Part shown: in pieces, positions 33,885-41,247 of the stretch
Position numbering within the stretch: position 1 is the stretch's first letter
Layout of the letters: the number at the start of each line of letters is the position of its first letter
NCBI RefSeq assembly: GCF_013371215.1
Contig: NZ_JABWMH010000001.1
Span: 310,001-374,000 of the forward strand
Direction: 5' to 3'
Length of the DNA: 64,000 bases
Source: Parasphingorhabdus flavimaris
Lineage (GTDB): Bacteria; Pseudomonadota; Alphaproteobacteria; Sphingomonadales; Sphingomonadaceae
Notes under the pieces: generated by a model
The model's input: only the letters and a program-made list of their open reading frames with translations
What the model was told of the DNA's origin: nothing
Database searches by the model: none
Made by a program: the position numbers and the translations under genes

Positions 33885-34808
33885 TTGTCCGACTTTCTAG
33901 ACAGGCTCGATCCCGCCTTTCGCGAAATGATCTATGCCGACGGGCCGCATATTTCCGAATTGTTGCGGACGGATGTGGCTGGCGCACGCGCCGCATCGGC
34001 CGAGCGTTCTGCCCGGATGGCTGCGGCCCTGCCCGAATTCGAGGGGCAGAAAGACGCATATCATATGCCGGGTCTGCCCGGTGAGCCCGAAGTATCGGTG
34101 ATCGAATATCGCGGGCGCGATGTGCTTTATCCCGATTGTGCGATCATCTGGCTGCACGGCGGCGGCTATTTGCTGGGCAGCGCAGAAGATCTTGCCGCGC
34201 AACGTTATTCCGCTCTCGCTCCGGTGGTCTCGGTCGATTACCGGATGGCGCCCGAGCATCGCTCGCCGGCGGCGGCTCATGACGTTTGTGCGGTGATCGA
34301 GCGGCTCGCGACAAACCGCGATCCCCGCAAGATCATCCTTGCCGGACCGAGCGCTGGTGGCGGACTGGCGGCAAGCGCGGCGCTGCTCAACCGCGACCGG
34401 GGCGGACCAGCCATCGCTTATCAGATGCTGATCTATCCGATGATCGACGACCGTCACGATACGCCGTCGGGCCATATGGACATCCCGTCCTCCGGCTGGA
34501 CGCGCGAAGCCTCGCTGCACGCCTGGTCGCTATATGCCGAGCAAGATGGTGCCAGCCCCTATGCGGCGGCGGCGCGGGCGAGTGATCTGACCGGCCTGCC
34601 GCCGACCTATATCATGTGCGGCGATCTCGATCTGTTTCTCGACGAAGATATTATCTTCGCAAATCGCCTTCGTTCATCCGGCGTTCCGGTTGAGCTGTCT
34701 ATATACCCCGGCGCACCGCACGGGTTTAATGGATTCGTCCCGCAAGCCGCGGTCAGCAAGCGCGCCAACGCTTCCATCAGAATGGCACTGGAGCACGCCC
34801 TGTCTTGA
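33885..34808 (+). CDS. Alpha/beta hydrolase, hormone-sensitive lipase-type esterase
   Basis: The 307-residue protein has the oxyanion-hole motif LHGGGYLLG near residue 88 and the nucleophile elbow in GPSAGGGLAAS near 152. A likely catalytic Asp lies in GDLDLFLDED and a His in GAPHGFNGF. It is therefore a carboxylesterase of the hormone-sensitive lipase family; the substrate is unknown. The start is a TTG at 33885 with AGGGGA 6 bases upstream; no ATG fits better. The AGGGG can pair with CCCCT upstream in a short hairpin. Its stop overlaps the thiL start codon. Confidence 0.9.
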   Translation: MSDFLDRLDPAFREMIYADGPHISELLRTDVAGARAASAERSARMAAALPEFEGQKDAYHMPGLPGEPEVSVIEYRGRDVLYPDCAIIWLHGGGYLLGSAEDLAAQRYSALAPVVSVDYRMAPEHRSPAAAHDVCAVIERLATNRDPRKIILAGPSAGGGLAASAALLNRDRGGPAIAYQMLIYPMIDDRHDTPSGHMDIPSSGWTREASLHAWSLYAEQDGASPYAAAARASDLTGLPPTYIMCGDLDLFLDEDIIFANRLRSSGVPVELSIYPGAPHGFNGFVPQAAVSKRANASIRMALEHALS

Positions 34809-35740
34809 GCGAACTAGCATTTATTGACCGGTTGAAAGCCATCACCACCCATCCTGCAGCCCGCGGACTGGTCGACGATGTCGCCATGATGCCGTTTGGC
34901 CGACACAAGCTGGTGATGACCCATGACATGATGGTCGAAGGCGTGCATTTCCTTCGCGACGCCGATCCAGCCGACGTGGCGTGGAAGCTTGTCGCGGTGA
35001 ACCTGTCCGATCTCGCGTCGAAGGGCGCTAAGCCGCTGGGAATCCTGCTCGGCTATGGCCGGACCTCCGGGGATCAATGGGACGCCGCATTTGTCGAAGG
35101 GCTGAAACAGGCAATAGACCGCTTTGCCGTGCCCCTGCTGGGCGGCGACACGGTTGCGATGGGGGAAGATGCTCCGCGGACTTTCGGCCTGACCGCGATC
35201 GGTGAAGCGAAAGGCCATATCGTTCCTTCGCGCAGCAATGCCAAGCCGGGTCACGCGGTCTATGTGACCGGGAATATCGGTGACGCCTGGGCCGGACTGC
35301 AAATCGCATCCGGATTGCTGCGCTCGCCCGATATCGACGTTACCGCATCCTTGTTGAAAGCCCACACCCGCCCGATGCCAAGGCTGGAGGAGGGACGGAT
35401 ATTGTCCAATCTGGTCAGCAGCATGATGGATGTGTCGGACGGATTGCTGATCGACGCATCGCGCATTGCAGAGGCCAGCGGGGTCAAGATCGAGATCGAT
35501 CTGGCAGAGATTCCGCTATCGAAGCAGTTTCAGTCTCTGGTGGGTGATGACCGGGAAGCCCGGATCAAGGCCGCGTCAGGTGGAGACGACTATCAGCTGC
35601 TGCTCACCGCGAGCCCGGGATCCGTCTTGCCTATCCCGCTGACCTGCGTCGGGACATGCCGTCCGGGATCGGGTCTGGCGCTGCACAGCCATGGCGAAGG
35701 GCTGGAATTGCCCGAACATTTGGGATTTCTGCACGCCTGA
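34805..35740 (+). CDS. thiL: Thiamine-monophosphate kinase
   Basis: ThiL phosphorylates thiamine monophosphate to thiamine diphosphate with ATP. The 311-residue protein has the metal-binding Asp pair in GLVDDVAMM, THDMMVEGVHF near residue 40, the conserved NLSDLASKGAKPLG, and GGDTVAMGEDAPRTFGLTAIG near 115-135, then MMDVSDGLLIDASRIA near 207. The start is a TTG that overlaps the esterase stop by four bases (TTGA); no ATG lies near. It probably ends the hisD-DUF1993-nusB-esterase-thiL run. Confidence 0.95.
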   Translation: MSELAFIDRLKAITTHPAARGLVDDVAMMPFGRHKLVMTHDMMVEGVHFLRDADPADVAWKLVAVNLSDLASKGAKPLGILLGYGRTSGDQWDAAFVEGLKQAIDRFAVPLLGGDTVAMGEDAPRTFGLTAIGEAKGHIVPSRSNAKPGHAVYVTGNIGDAWAGLQIASGLLRSPDIDVTASLLKAHTRPMPRLEEGRILSNLVSSMMDVSDGLLIDASRIAEASGVKIEIDLAEIPLSKQFQSLVGDDREARIKAASGGDDYQLLLTASPGSVLPIPLTCVGTCRPGSGLALHSHGEGLELPEHLGFLHA

Positions 35741-35806
35741 TCCGCTCGAACGCGGTCCCATTGAAAAGCCCTTTCAGCGCCTGTTTTTGCCTGTCAAAAT
35801 CAGGAC

Positions 35807-35866
35807 TTGCACGGCTTGCGTTTCCCGCACTATACAAATTGTTCATCGCCCCGCCAATAAGGGGCG
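35807..35866 (+). promoter_or_regulatory. Predicted hppA promoter and leader hairpin
   Basis: A -35 TTGCAC (35807-35812) and -10 TATACA (35831-35836) are 18 bases apart. Ten bases on, CGCCCC (35847-35852) pairs with GGGGCG (35861-35866), followed by an A/T-rich stretch and then the hppA start at 35896. The hairpin lies within the predicted leader and could be an attenuator or a stabiliser. Confidence 0.45.
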
Positions 35867-35895
35867 TTTAATAATAAACAGGGGAGAATGCGGGA

Positions 35896-38022
35896 ATGAC
35901 CGTCGTCACCATTTCAATTTTATGTGGCTTTGTCGCTATATTATATGGCTTTATAACCAGCCGTCAGGTGCTCAATGCGCCGGCCGGCAATGAGAAAATG
36001 CAATCTATTGCCGGCGCGATTCAGGAAGGCGCACAAGCCTATCTGAACCGCCAATATCGCGCAATCGGCCTCGTCGGCATCGTCGTCGCGGTTCTGGTGT
36101 TCATCTTCCTCGGCGCAATTTCAACGGTGGGCTTCCTGCTCGGCGCCATTCTTTCGGGCGTCGCGGGCTATATCGGCATGAACATTTCGGTTCGCGCCAA
36201 TGTCCGCACGGCACAGGGTGCCAGCGAAAGTCTGCAAACCGGTCTCACCGTCGCGTTCCGCGCCGGTGCGGTGACGGGCATGCTGGTGGCTGGTCTCGCA
36301 TTGCTGGCGATCTCGATCTTCTTCTACGTGCTGACGACCCAGATGGGCATGGCCGCCAATGACCGCACGGTCATTGACGCCCTGGTTGCTCTGGCCTTCG
36401 GCGCTTCGCTGATTTCGATCTTCGCGCGTCTCGGTGGCGGTATCTTTACCAAGGCCGCTGACGTCGGCGCCGATCTGGTCGGCAAGGTCGAGGCGGGCAT
36501 CCCCGAGGATGATCCACGCAATCCTGCGACCATCGCGGACAATGTCGGCGACAATGTCGGCGATTGCGCCGGCATGGCGGCCGACCTGTTCGAGACCTAT
36601 GTCGTGACCGTTGGTGCGACGATGGTGCTGCTGGCGCTGTTGTTCGGCGATCTTGTCGGCAGCGCAATGCTCTACGACCTGATGTCCCTGCCGCTGATTG
36701 TCGGCGGTGTCTGCATCCTGACCTCGATCATCGGTACCTATATGGTCCGTCTCGGTAGCGGCACGAACATCATGGGCGCGCTCTACAAGGGTTTCATCAC
36801 CACCGCGGTGCTGTCGATCCCGGCGATCTATTATGTCACGATGCGCACGCTGGGTGACATGGACACGCCAATCGGTGTCGCGCTGGACGGTAGCGGCGGG
36901 TTCACCGGCATGGCCCTGTTCTGGTCGATGATGGTTGGTCTGGCGGTTACCGGCCTGATCATCTGGATCACCGAATATTATACCGGCACGGAATATCGTC
37001 CGGTGCGGTCGATCGCCAAATCGTCGGAAACCGGACACGGCACGAACGTGATCCAGGGACTGGCGATTTCGATGGAAGCAACGGCCTTGCCGACGCTGGT
37101 CATCGTTATCGGCATCGTGGTCGCTTATCAGCTTGCCGGCCTGATCGGTATTGCGTTTGCGGCAACCTCGATGCTGGCGCTTGCCGGTATGGTGGTGGCG
37201 CTGGACGCTTATGGTCCGGTTACCGACAATGCAGGGGGCATCGCCGAAATGGCTGGTCTGGACGAAAGCGTCCGCAACAAGACCGATGCGCTCGACGCTG
37301 TGGGTAACACCACCAAGGCCGTGACCAAGGGCTATGCCATTGGTTCTGCCGGTCTTGCGGCTCTGGTGCTTTTCTCGGCCTACACAGCCGACCTCAAGGA
37401 GTTCTTTCCGAACCTTGAAGTCAGCTTCAGCCTTGAAAATCCCTATGTGATCGTCGGCCTCTTACTGGGTGCGTTGCTGCCCTATCTGTTCGGTTCGATG
37501 GGCATGACCGCTGTTGGCCGTGCGGCTGGTGACGTTGTGAAAGACGTTCGCGAGCAGTTTGCTGCCGATCCTGGCATCATGGCGGGTACTTCGCGTCCCA
37601 ATTATGCACGGACCGTGGATCTGGTGACCAAGGCGGCGATCAAGGAAATGATCCTGCCATCGCTGCTGCCGGTTCTGGCACCGATCGTGGTCTATTTCGT
37701 GATCACCGCGGTTGCAGGGCAGGCGAACGGCTTTGCCGCTCTCGGCGCCTTGTTGCTTGGCGTGATCGTATCCGGCCTGTTCGTTGCCCTGTCGATGACA
37801 GCCGGTGGCGGTGCCTGGGACAATGCCAAGAAATATATCGAGGACGGCAATCACGGCGGCAAGGGCTCTGATGCCCACCATGCCGCGGTGACCGGCGATA
37901 CCGTGGGCGATCCTTACAAGGATACCGCGGGTCCGGCCGTCAACCCGATGATCAAGATCACCAATATCGTCGCATTGCTGCTGCTCGCAGCGCTCTATGC
38001 GGCGCAGGGCGGCATTCACTAA
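35896..38022 (+). CDS. hppA: Membrane-bound proton-translocating pyrophosphatase, K+-independent type
   Basis: This 708-residue integral membrane protein couples pyrophosphate hydrolysis to proton export. It has about 15-16 hydrophobic helices. The substrate-binding [20 protein letters not shown] and [19 protein letters not shown] motifs are near residues 190-235, and the second acidic cluster [20 protein letters not shown] is near 442. The motif [16 protein letters not shown] carries Lys where K+-dependent forms carry Ala, which in this family marks the potassium-independent proton pump. The ATG at 35896 follows GCGGGA. A strong terminator lies directly downstream, so it is likely monocistronic. 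Confidence 0.96.
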   Translation: MTVVTISILCGFVAILYGFITSRQVLNAPAGNEKMQSIAGAIQEGAQAYLNRQYRAIGLVGIVVAVLVFIFLGAISTVGFLLGAILSGVAGYIGMNISVRANVRTAQGASESLQTGLTVAFRAGAVTGMLVAGLALLAISIFFYVLTTQMGMAANDRTVIDALVALAFGASLISIFARLGGGIFTKAADVGADLVGKVEAGIPEDDPRNPATIADNVGDNVGDCAGMAADLFETYVVTVGATMVLLALLFGDLVGSAMLYDLMSLPLIVGGVCILTSIIGTYMVRLGSGTNIMGALYKGFITTAVLSIPAIYYVTMRTLGDMDTPIGVALDGSGGFTGMALFWSMMVGLAVTGLIIWITEYYTGTEYRPVRSIAKSSETGHGTNVIQGLAISMEATALPTLVIVIGIVVAYQLAGLIGIAFAATSMLALAGMVVALDAYGPVTDNAGGIAEMAGLDESVRNKTDALDAVGNTTKAVTKGYAIGSAGLAALVLFSAYTADLKEFFPNLEVSFSLENPYVIVGLLLGALLPYLFGSMGMTAVGRAAGDVVKDVREQFAADPGIMAGTSRPNYARTVDLVTKAAIKEMILPSLLPVLAPIVVYFVITAVAGQANGFAALGALLLGVIVSGLFVALSMTAGGGAWDNAKKYIEDGNHGGKGSDAHHAAVTGDTVGDPYKDTAGPAVNPMIKITNIVALLLLAALYAAQGGIH

Positions 38023-38052
38023 CAGCCCGCTCGATATTGGTTTGAAAACAGA

Positions 38053-38083
38053 CCCCGCCGGAAGCGATTTCGGCGGGGTTTTT
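38053..38083 (+). terminator. Rho-independent terminator after hppA
   Basis: A perfect 8-bp GC stem, CCCCGCCG (38053-38060) with CGGCGGGG (38071-38078), has a ten-base loop and is followed by five T residues. It lies 30 bases after the hppA stop. Confidence 0.93.
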
Positions 38084-38192
38084 CATGGCCGGAAGCCGCG
38101 CGATTGCCGTCGGCGCAGCGTTAATCACATATTACCCATTTCGCGCTAGTCTGCGCTTCGGTTAATCAATTGGCGGCAACAGGCAGATATCG

Positions 38193-39404
38193 ATGGATTT
38201 GAGTGGGTTACAGAAGGTGGAGGGTACGGATATCCGCGCCAGCCGGTTCCGCGACCGCGTGTCTCCATCCGAACGAACGGCGGTATTTCACCCTGCATCC
38301 GGGATCGATTCCGATCTCGTCGAGGCCTGGAAGCAACTGGCCGGGCAGGCGAGCGAGCCCAATATTTTCTACGAGCACTGGTTTCTGCAGCCCGGCATTA
38401 GCGCATTCGACCATCATCCGAATCTGCAACTGTTCCTGCTCTGGGCTGGCGAAGCGGGTCGTTCGCAATTGCTTGGTCTGCTGCCAATCGGTCCCGAAAG
38501 CCGGTTCGGGCGCTGGCCGGTGCCGCATATCCAGAACTGGGTCCATCCCAACTGCTTTCTCGGCACGCCGCTGGTGCGCAAGGGATATGAACCAGAATTC
38601 TGGCACCATCTGCTCGGCGCGCTCGACAGCGGCGACTGGCCGGGCTTTCTCCATATTCACGGCATGACCGTCGGCGGCCCACTGGATCAGGCGCTGCGGG
38701 ACCATTGCCGCGAACAGAAGCGCCGCTGTGATCTCGTCCAGTGCGAAGCGCGGGCGTTCCTGCAGAGTGATCTCGGGCCGGACGCCTATTTGAACGCCAC
38801 GGTTCGCGGCAAGAAGCGCAAGGAACTGCGGCGTCAGGCCAAGCGGCTCGACGAACTCGGCGATGTGACTTTCTGTCACCACAGCGACGACAAATATCTC
38901 GAGAGCTGGATCGAGGAGTTTCTCCAGCTGGAGAGCCAGGGCTGGAAGGGCTATGGCGGATCGTCGCTGGATTCATCCGGACAGACCCGCGGTTTTTTCC
39001 GCGAGGCGCTGCTCGGCGCGGCGCGGGCAGGACAGCTCGAACGCCATGATATCCGCCTCGAAGGCACGCCGTTGGCGATGCTGGTGAATTTCCACAGCGG
39101 TCGCGGCAGCTTTTCGTTCAAGACCGCCTTTGACGAAGCCTTCTCCCGCTTTTCGCCCGGCGTGCTGCTGCAGCTGGAAAATCTCAAATTGCTCGATAAC
39201 CCGGCGATCGACTGGATGGACAGCTGCGCTGCGCAAGACCATCCGATGATCGACAGTCTGTGGTCAGGCCGTCGTCATGTCGGTCGCTTTTCTATCGAGC
39301 TCAAGGGCGTGTCCCGCCGTGCAATCTTTCACGGTCTGCGATTTGGCGAAGACCTGATGGGCAGGATCAAGGGGCGCGCCATCATTGATCCGACAGAGGT
39401 GTAG
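38193..39404 (+). CDS. GNAT-fold acyltransferase of the FemAB/CelD (BioF2-like) type
   Basis: The 403-residue protein resembles the GNAT-fold acyl/aminoacyl transferases related to CelD and FemAB. It has FYEHWFLQP near residue 58, WVHPNCFLGTPLVR near 115, RGKKRKELRRQAKRL near 207 and the C-terminal SFKTAFDEAFSRFSPGVLLQ, a pattern that recurs in the C-terminal half of this family. The substrate is unknown; relatives act in exopolysaccharide or cell-envelope synthesis. The next gene begins two bases after its stop, so the pair is almost certainly co-transcribed. No promoter was clear in the 109 bases after the hppA terminator. Confidence 0.82.
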   Translation: MDLSGLQKVEGTDIRASRFRDRVSPSERTAVFHPASGIDSDLVEAWKQLAGQASEPNIFYEHWFLQPGISAFDHHPNLQLFLLWAGEAGRSQLLGLLPIGPESRFGRWPVPHIQNWVHPNCFLGTPLVRKGYEPEFWHHLLGALDSGDWPGFLHIHGMTVGGPLDQALRDHCREQKRRCDLVQCEARAFLQSDLGPDAYLNATVRGKKRKELRRQAKRLDELGDVTFCHHSDDKYLESWIEEFLQLESQGWKGYGGSSLDSSGQTRGFFREALLGAARAGQLERHDIRLEGTPLAMLVNFHSGRGSFSFKTAFDEAFSRFSPGVLLQLENLKLLDNPAIDWMDSCAAQDHPMIDSLWSGRRHVGRFSIELKGVSRRAIFHGLRFGEDLMGRIKGRAIIDPTEV

Positions 39405-39406
39405 AG

Positions 39407-40285
39407 ATGAACCAGATTTCCGGTCAGAACAGTTTTACGCAACAGGTGTTCGGCGAGGACAGCCGCCAGCAATTTGATCGCTGCTACCCCGAACAGCCGC
39501 GCGTGTTCGACCATAATATGGTGTCGCACGAATTGCTGACCCTCGAAGCGCTGGCCAAGCTTGGCACGGCCCTTCCGGAAAAGAGCGTCGAATATAATGC
39601 CGGTGATCTGCCGGTCGGCATCAAGCCCGAAGATGTGCCGGACAATGGCATGACGATCGGCGACACGATCCGGATGATCGACCGGTCGGCTAGCTGGGCG
39701 GTGCTGAAAAATATCGAGCAGATGCCGGAATATGAAAAATTGCTGCTCTCGCTGCTGGCGGAAATCCGGCCGATCCTGGAAGCCAAGACCGGCAAGATGC
39801 TGAAACCCCAGGGCTTCATCTTCGTCTCTTCACCCGACGCGGTGACGCCCTATCACTTTGATCCGGAACATAATATCCTGCTGCAGCTGCGCGGCGAAAA
39901 ATGGATGACCACTTTTCCCGCCGGTGACGCCCGCTTTGCCGCCGATGAAATCCACGAAGCCTATCATGTCGGCGGGCATCGCAATCTGGTCTGGCAGGAT
40001 GATTTCGAGGCGGACGGCACCAGGCACCACCTGACCCCCGGCAAGGCGATTTTCGTCCCCGTCATGGCGCCGCATCATGTCCGGAACGGGCCGGAACCGA
40101 GCATTTCGCTGTCTATTACCTGGCGCAGCGACTGGAGCTTCGAAGAAGCGGACGCGCGGGCGTTCAACGGCTTGCTGCGCAGGCGCGGCATCCAGCCCCG
40201 GGCCCCGGCCCGCTTCCCCGCGCGCAATCGGGCCAAGTCGCTGGCCTGGCGTGTATTGCGGAAGGTTGGGATGACCAACGAATAA
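39407..40285 (+). CDS. Cupin-like/JmjC-type putative Fe(II) oxygenase
   Basis: The 292-residue protein has a JmjC/cupin-8-like core: TPYHFDPEHNILLQLRGEKW carries the His-x-Asp of a metal triad near residue 146, and APHHVRNGPEPSISLSITWR supplies the third His near 225. That layout fits 2-oxoglutarate-dependent hydroxylases; such proteins are sometimes annotated as transcriptional regulators, but I see no helix-turn-helix. The substrate is unknown. It is paired tightly with the acyltransferase gene (two bases between them), which suggests that they modify one molecule in turn; this is inference. Confidence 0.8.
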   Translation: MNQISGQNSFTQQVFGEDSRQQFDRCYPEQPRVFDHNMVSHELLTLEALAKLGTALPEKSVEYNAGDLPVGIKPEDVPDNGMTIGDTIRMIDRSASWAVLKNIEQMPEYEKLLLSLLAEIRPILEAKTGKMLKPQGFIFVSSPDAVTPYHFDPEHNILLQLRGEKWMTTFPAGDARFAADEIHEAYHVGGHRNLVWQDDFEADGTRHHLTPGKAIFVPVMAPHHVRNGPEPSISLSITWRSDWSFEEADARAFNGLLRRRGIQPRAPARFPARNRAKSLAWRVLRKVGMTNE

Positions 40286-40381
40286 GCTGGTTTTCCGTCG
40301 CCACAGTGCCACCCAGGCCAACCGCACTTGACGTCCGGCTCCGTCACCGTCACTCTCGCGCTCAAAACGGGGAGAGAGAAG

Positions 40382-40882
40382 ATGGCCACCAGCGCTGCTG
40401 CACGACCGATTAGCATGGAGGCGTTTGTCGAGAAACAGGCGCGGGGAGATGCGGTGGTGAATATTGTGCTGGCGGGCGGGATCAATTACTGGCTGACCCG
40501 TGATCTGGCTTTCGTCCCGGCGGTTCTGCCTTTGGGAGATGACGCGCCCAATCTGGGCGGGACCCTGATTGCGATTGCGGTGCTGATGAGCATTTTGCTG
40601 ACGCTGATCGTCTATGCGATCACGGTCTCGCAGCGTAAGTCGGGCAAGATCTCCCCGGGGCTGCCCGCTGACACCCGCGCGGGATTTGCGCCCTTTGTGC
40701 TGGCGTTGAAGCATCTGGCGATGACATTGATCCCGGCCTTTCTGATCGGGATGGTCCTGCAGGGCGCCGCGCCGGAAACGCGCATGTCTCCGCTGCTGTT
40801 TACACTGATCGTCACGATCGTGGCGGCGGTTCTCGCCTATTTCATGTCTAAAAACACCACGCGGGCGACGCTGGAATTATGA
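40382..40882 (+). CDS. Four-helix integral membrane protein of unknown function
   Basis: From the ATG at 40382, preceded by a GGGAGAGAG ribosome-binding run, the protein has 166 residues and four hydrophobic segments: VVNIVLAGGINYWL, LIAIAVLMSILLTLIVYAI, MTLIPAFLIGMVL and LLFTLIVTIVAAVLAYF. I recognise no named family. The longer open frame from 40328 lacks a ribosome-binding site. Its stop overlaps the next start (ATGA), so it is co-translated with the ABM-domain gene. Confidence 0.78.
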   Translation: MATSAAARPISMEAFVEKQARGDAVVNIVLAGGINYWLTRDLAFVPAVLPLGDDAPNLGGTLIAIAVLMSILLTLIVYAITVSQRKSGKISPGLPADTRAGFAPFVLALKHLAMTLIPAFLIGMVLQGAAPETRMSPLLFTLIVTIVAAVLAYFMSKNTTRATLEL

Positions 40883-41190
40883 TCATCATCACCGCCACCA
40901 TCTCCACTGCGTTCGCGGCCAGCCCCGAAGAGATTGTCGCGCTGTGCGTCGAGCATAGCGCCCGGTCCCGCGCCGAGCCCGGCTGCATCTCGCACAATAT
41001 CCATAGCGATTGCGAAGACCCGGGGCGGCTGTTCTTCCACGAAGAATGGCAGGACGAAGCCGCCGTCGCCGCGCATTTCGCGGTTCCGGAATCGGGCGAG
41101 TTCGTGAAGCGGCTGACCGCGTTGCTCGGCGAGCGGCCGGAGATCAGCATGTACCGGGCGGAAGCGGTAGCAATGGGTGATCTGGCGTAA
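40879..41190 (+). CDS. Antibiotic biosynthesis monooxygenase (ABM) domain protein
   Basis: The 103-residue protein has the dimeric ferredoxin-like ABM fold, with the conserved HSARSRAEPGCISHNIHSD and FFHEEWQDEAAVAAHF in the centre. Family members include quinol monooxygenase YgiN and heme-degrading enzymes; which reaction applies is unknown. It overlaps the upstream membrane protein gene by four bases and is convergent with a TonB-dependent receptor gene, with a GC-rich inverted repeat between. Confidence 0.85.
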   Translation: MIIITATISTAFAASPEEIVALCVEHSARSRAEPGCISHNIHSDCEDPGRLFFHEEWQDEAAVAAHFAVPESGEFVKRLTALLGERPEISMYRAEAVAMGDLA

Positions 41191-41205
41191 TTTCCAGTTT
41201 GTCGC

Positions 41206-41238
41206 CCCGGCGCAGGCCAGGGCCAAGCCCGCGCCGGG
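41206..41238. terminator. GC-rich inverted repeat between convergent genes
   Basis: CCCGGCGC (41206-41213) and GCGCCGGG (41231-41238) form a perfect 8-bp stem with a 17-base loop in the 57-base gap between two convergent genes. No T-run follows on either strand, so it may be a REP-like sequence or a weak bidirectional terminator. Confidence 0.5.
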
Positions 41239-41247
41239 ATGACTGCG

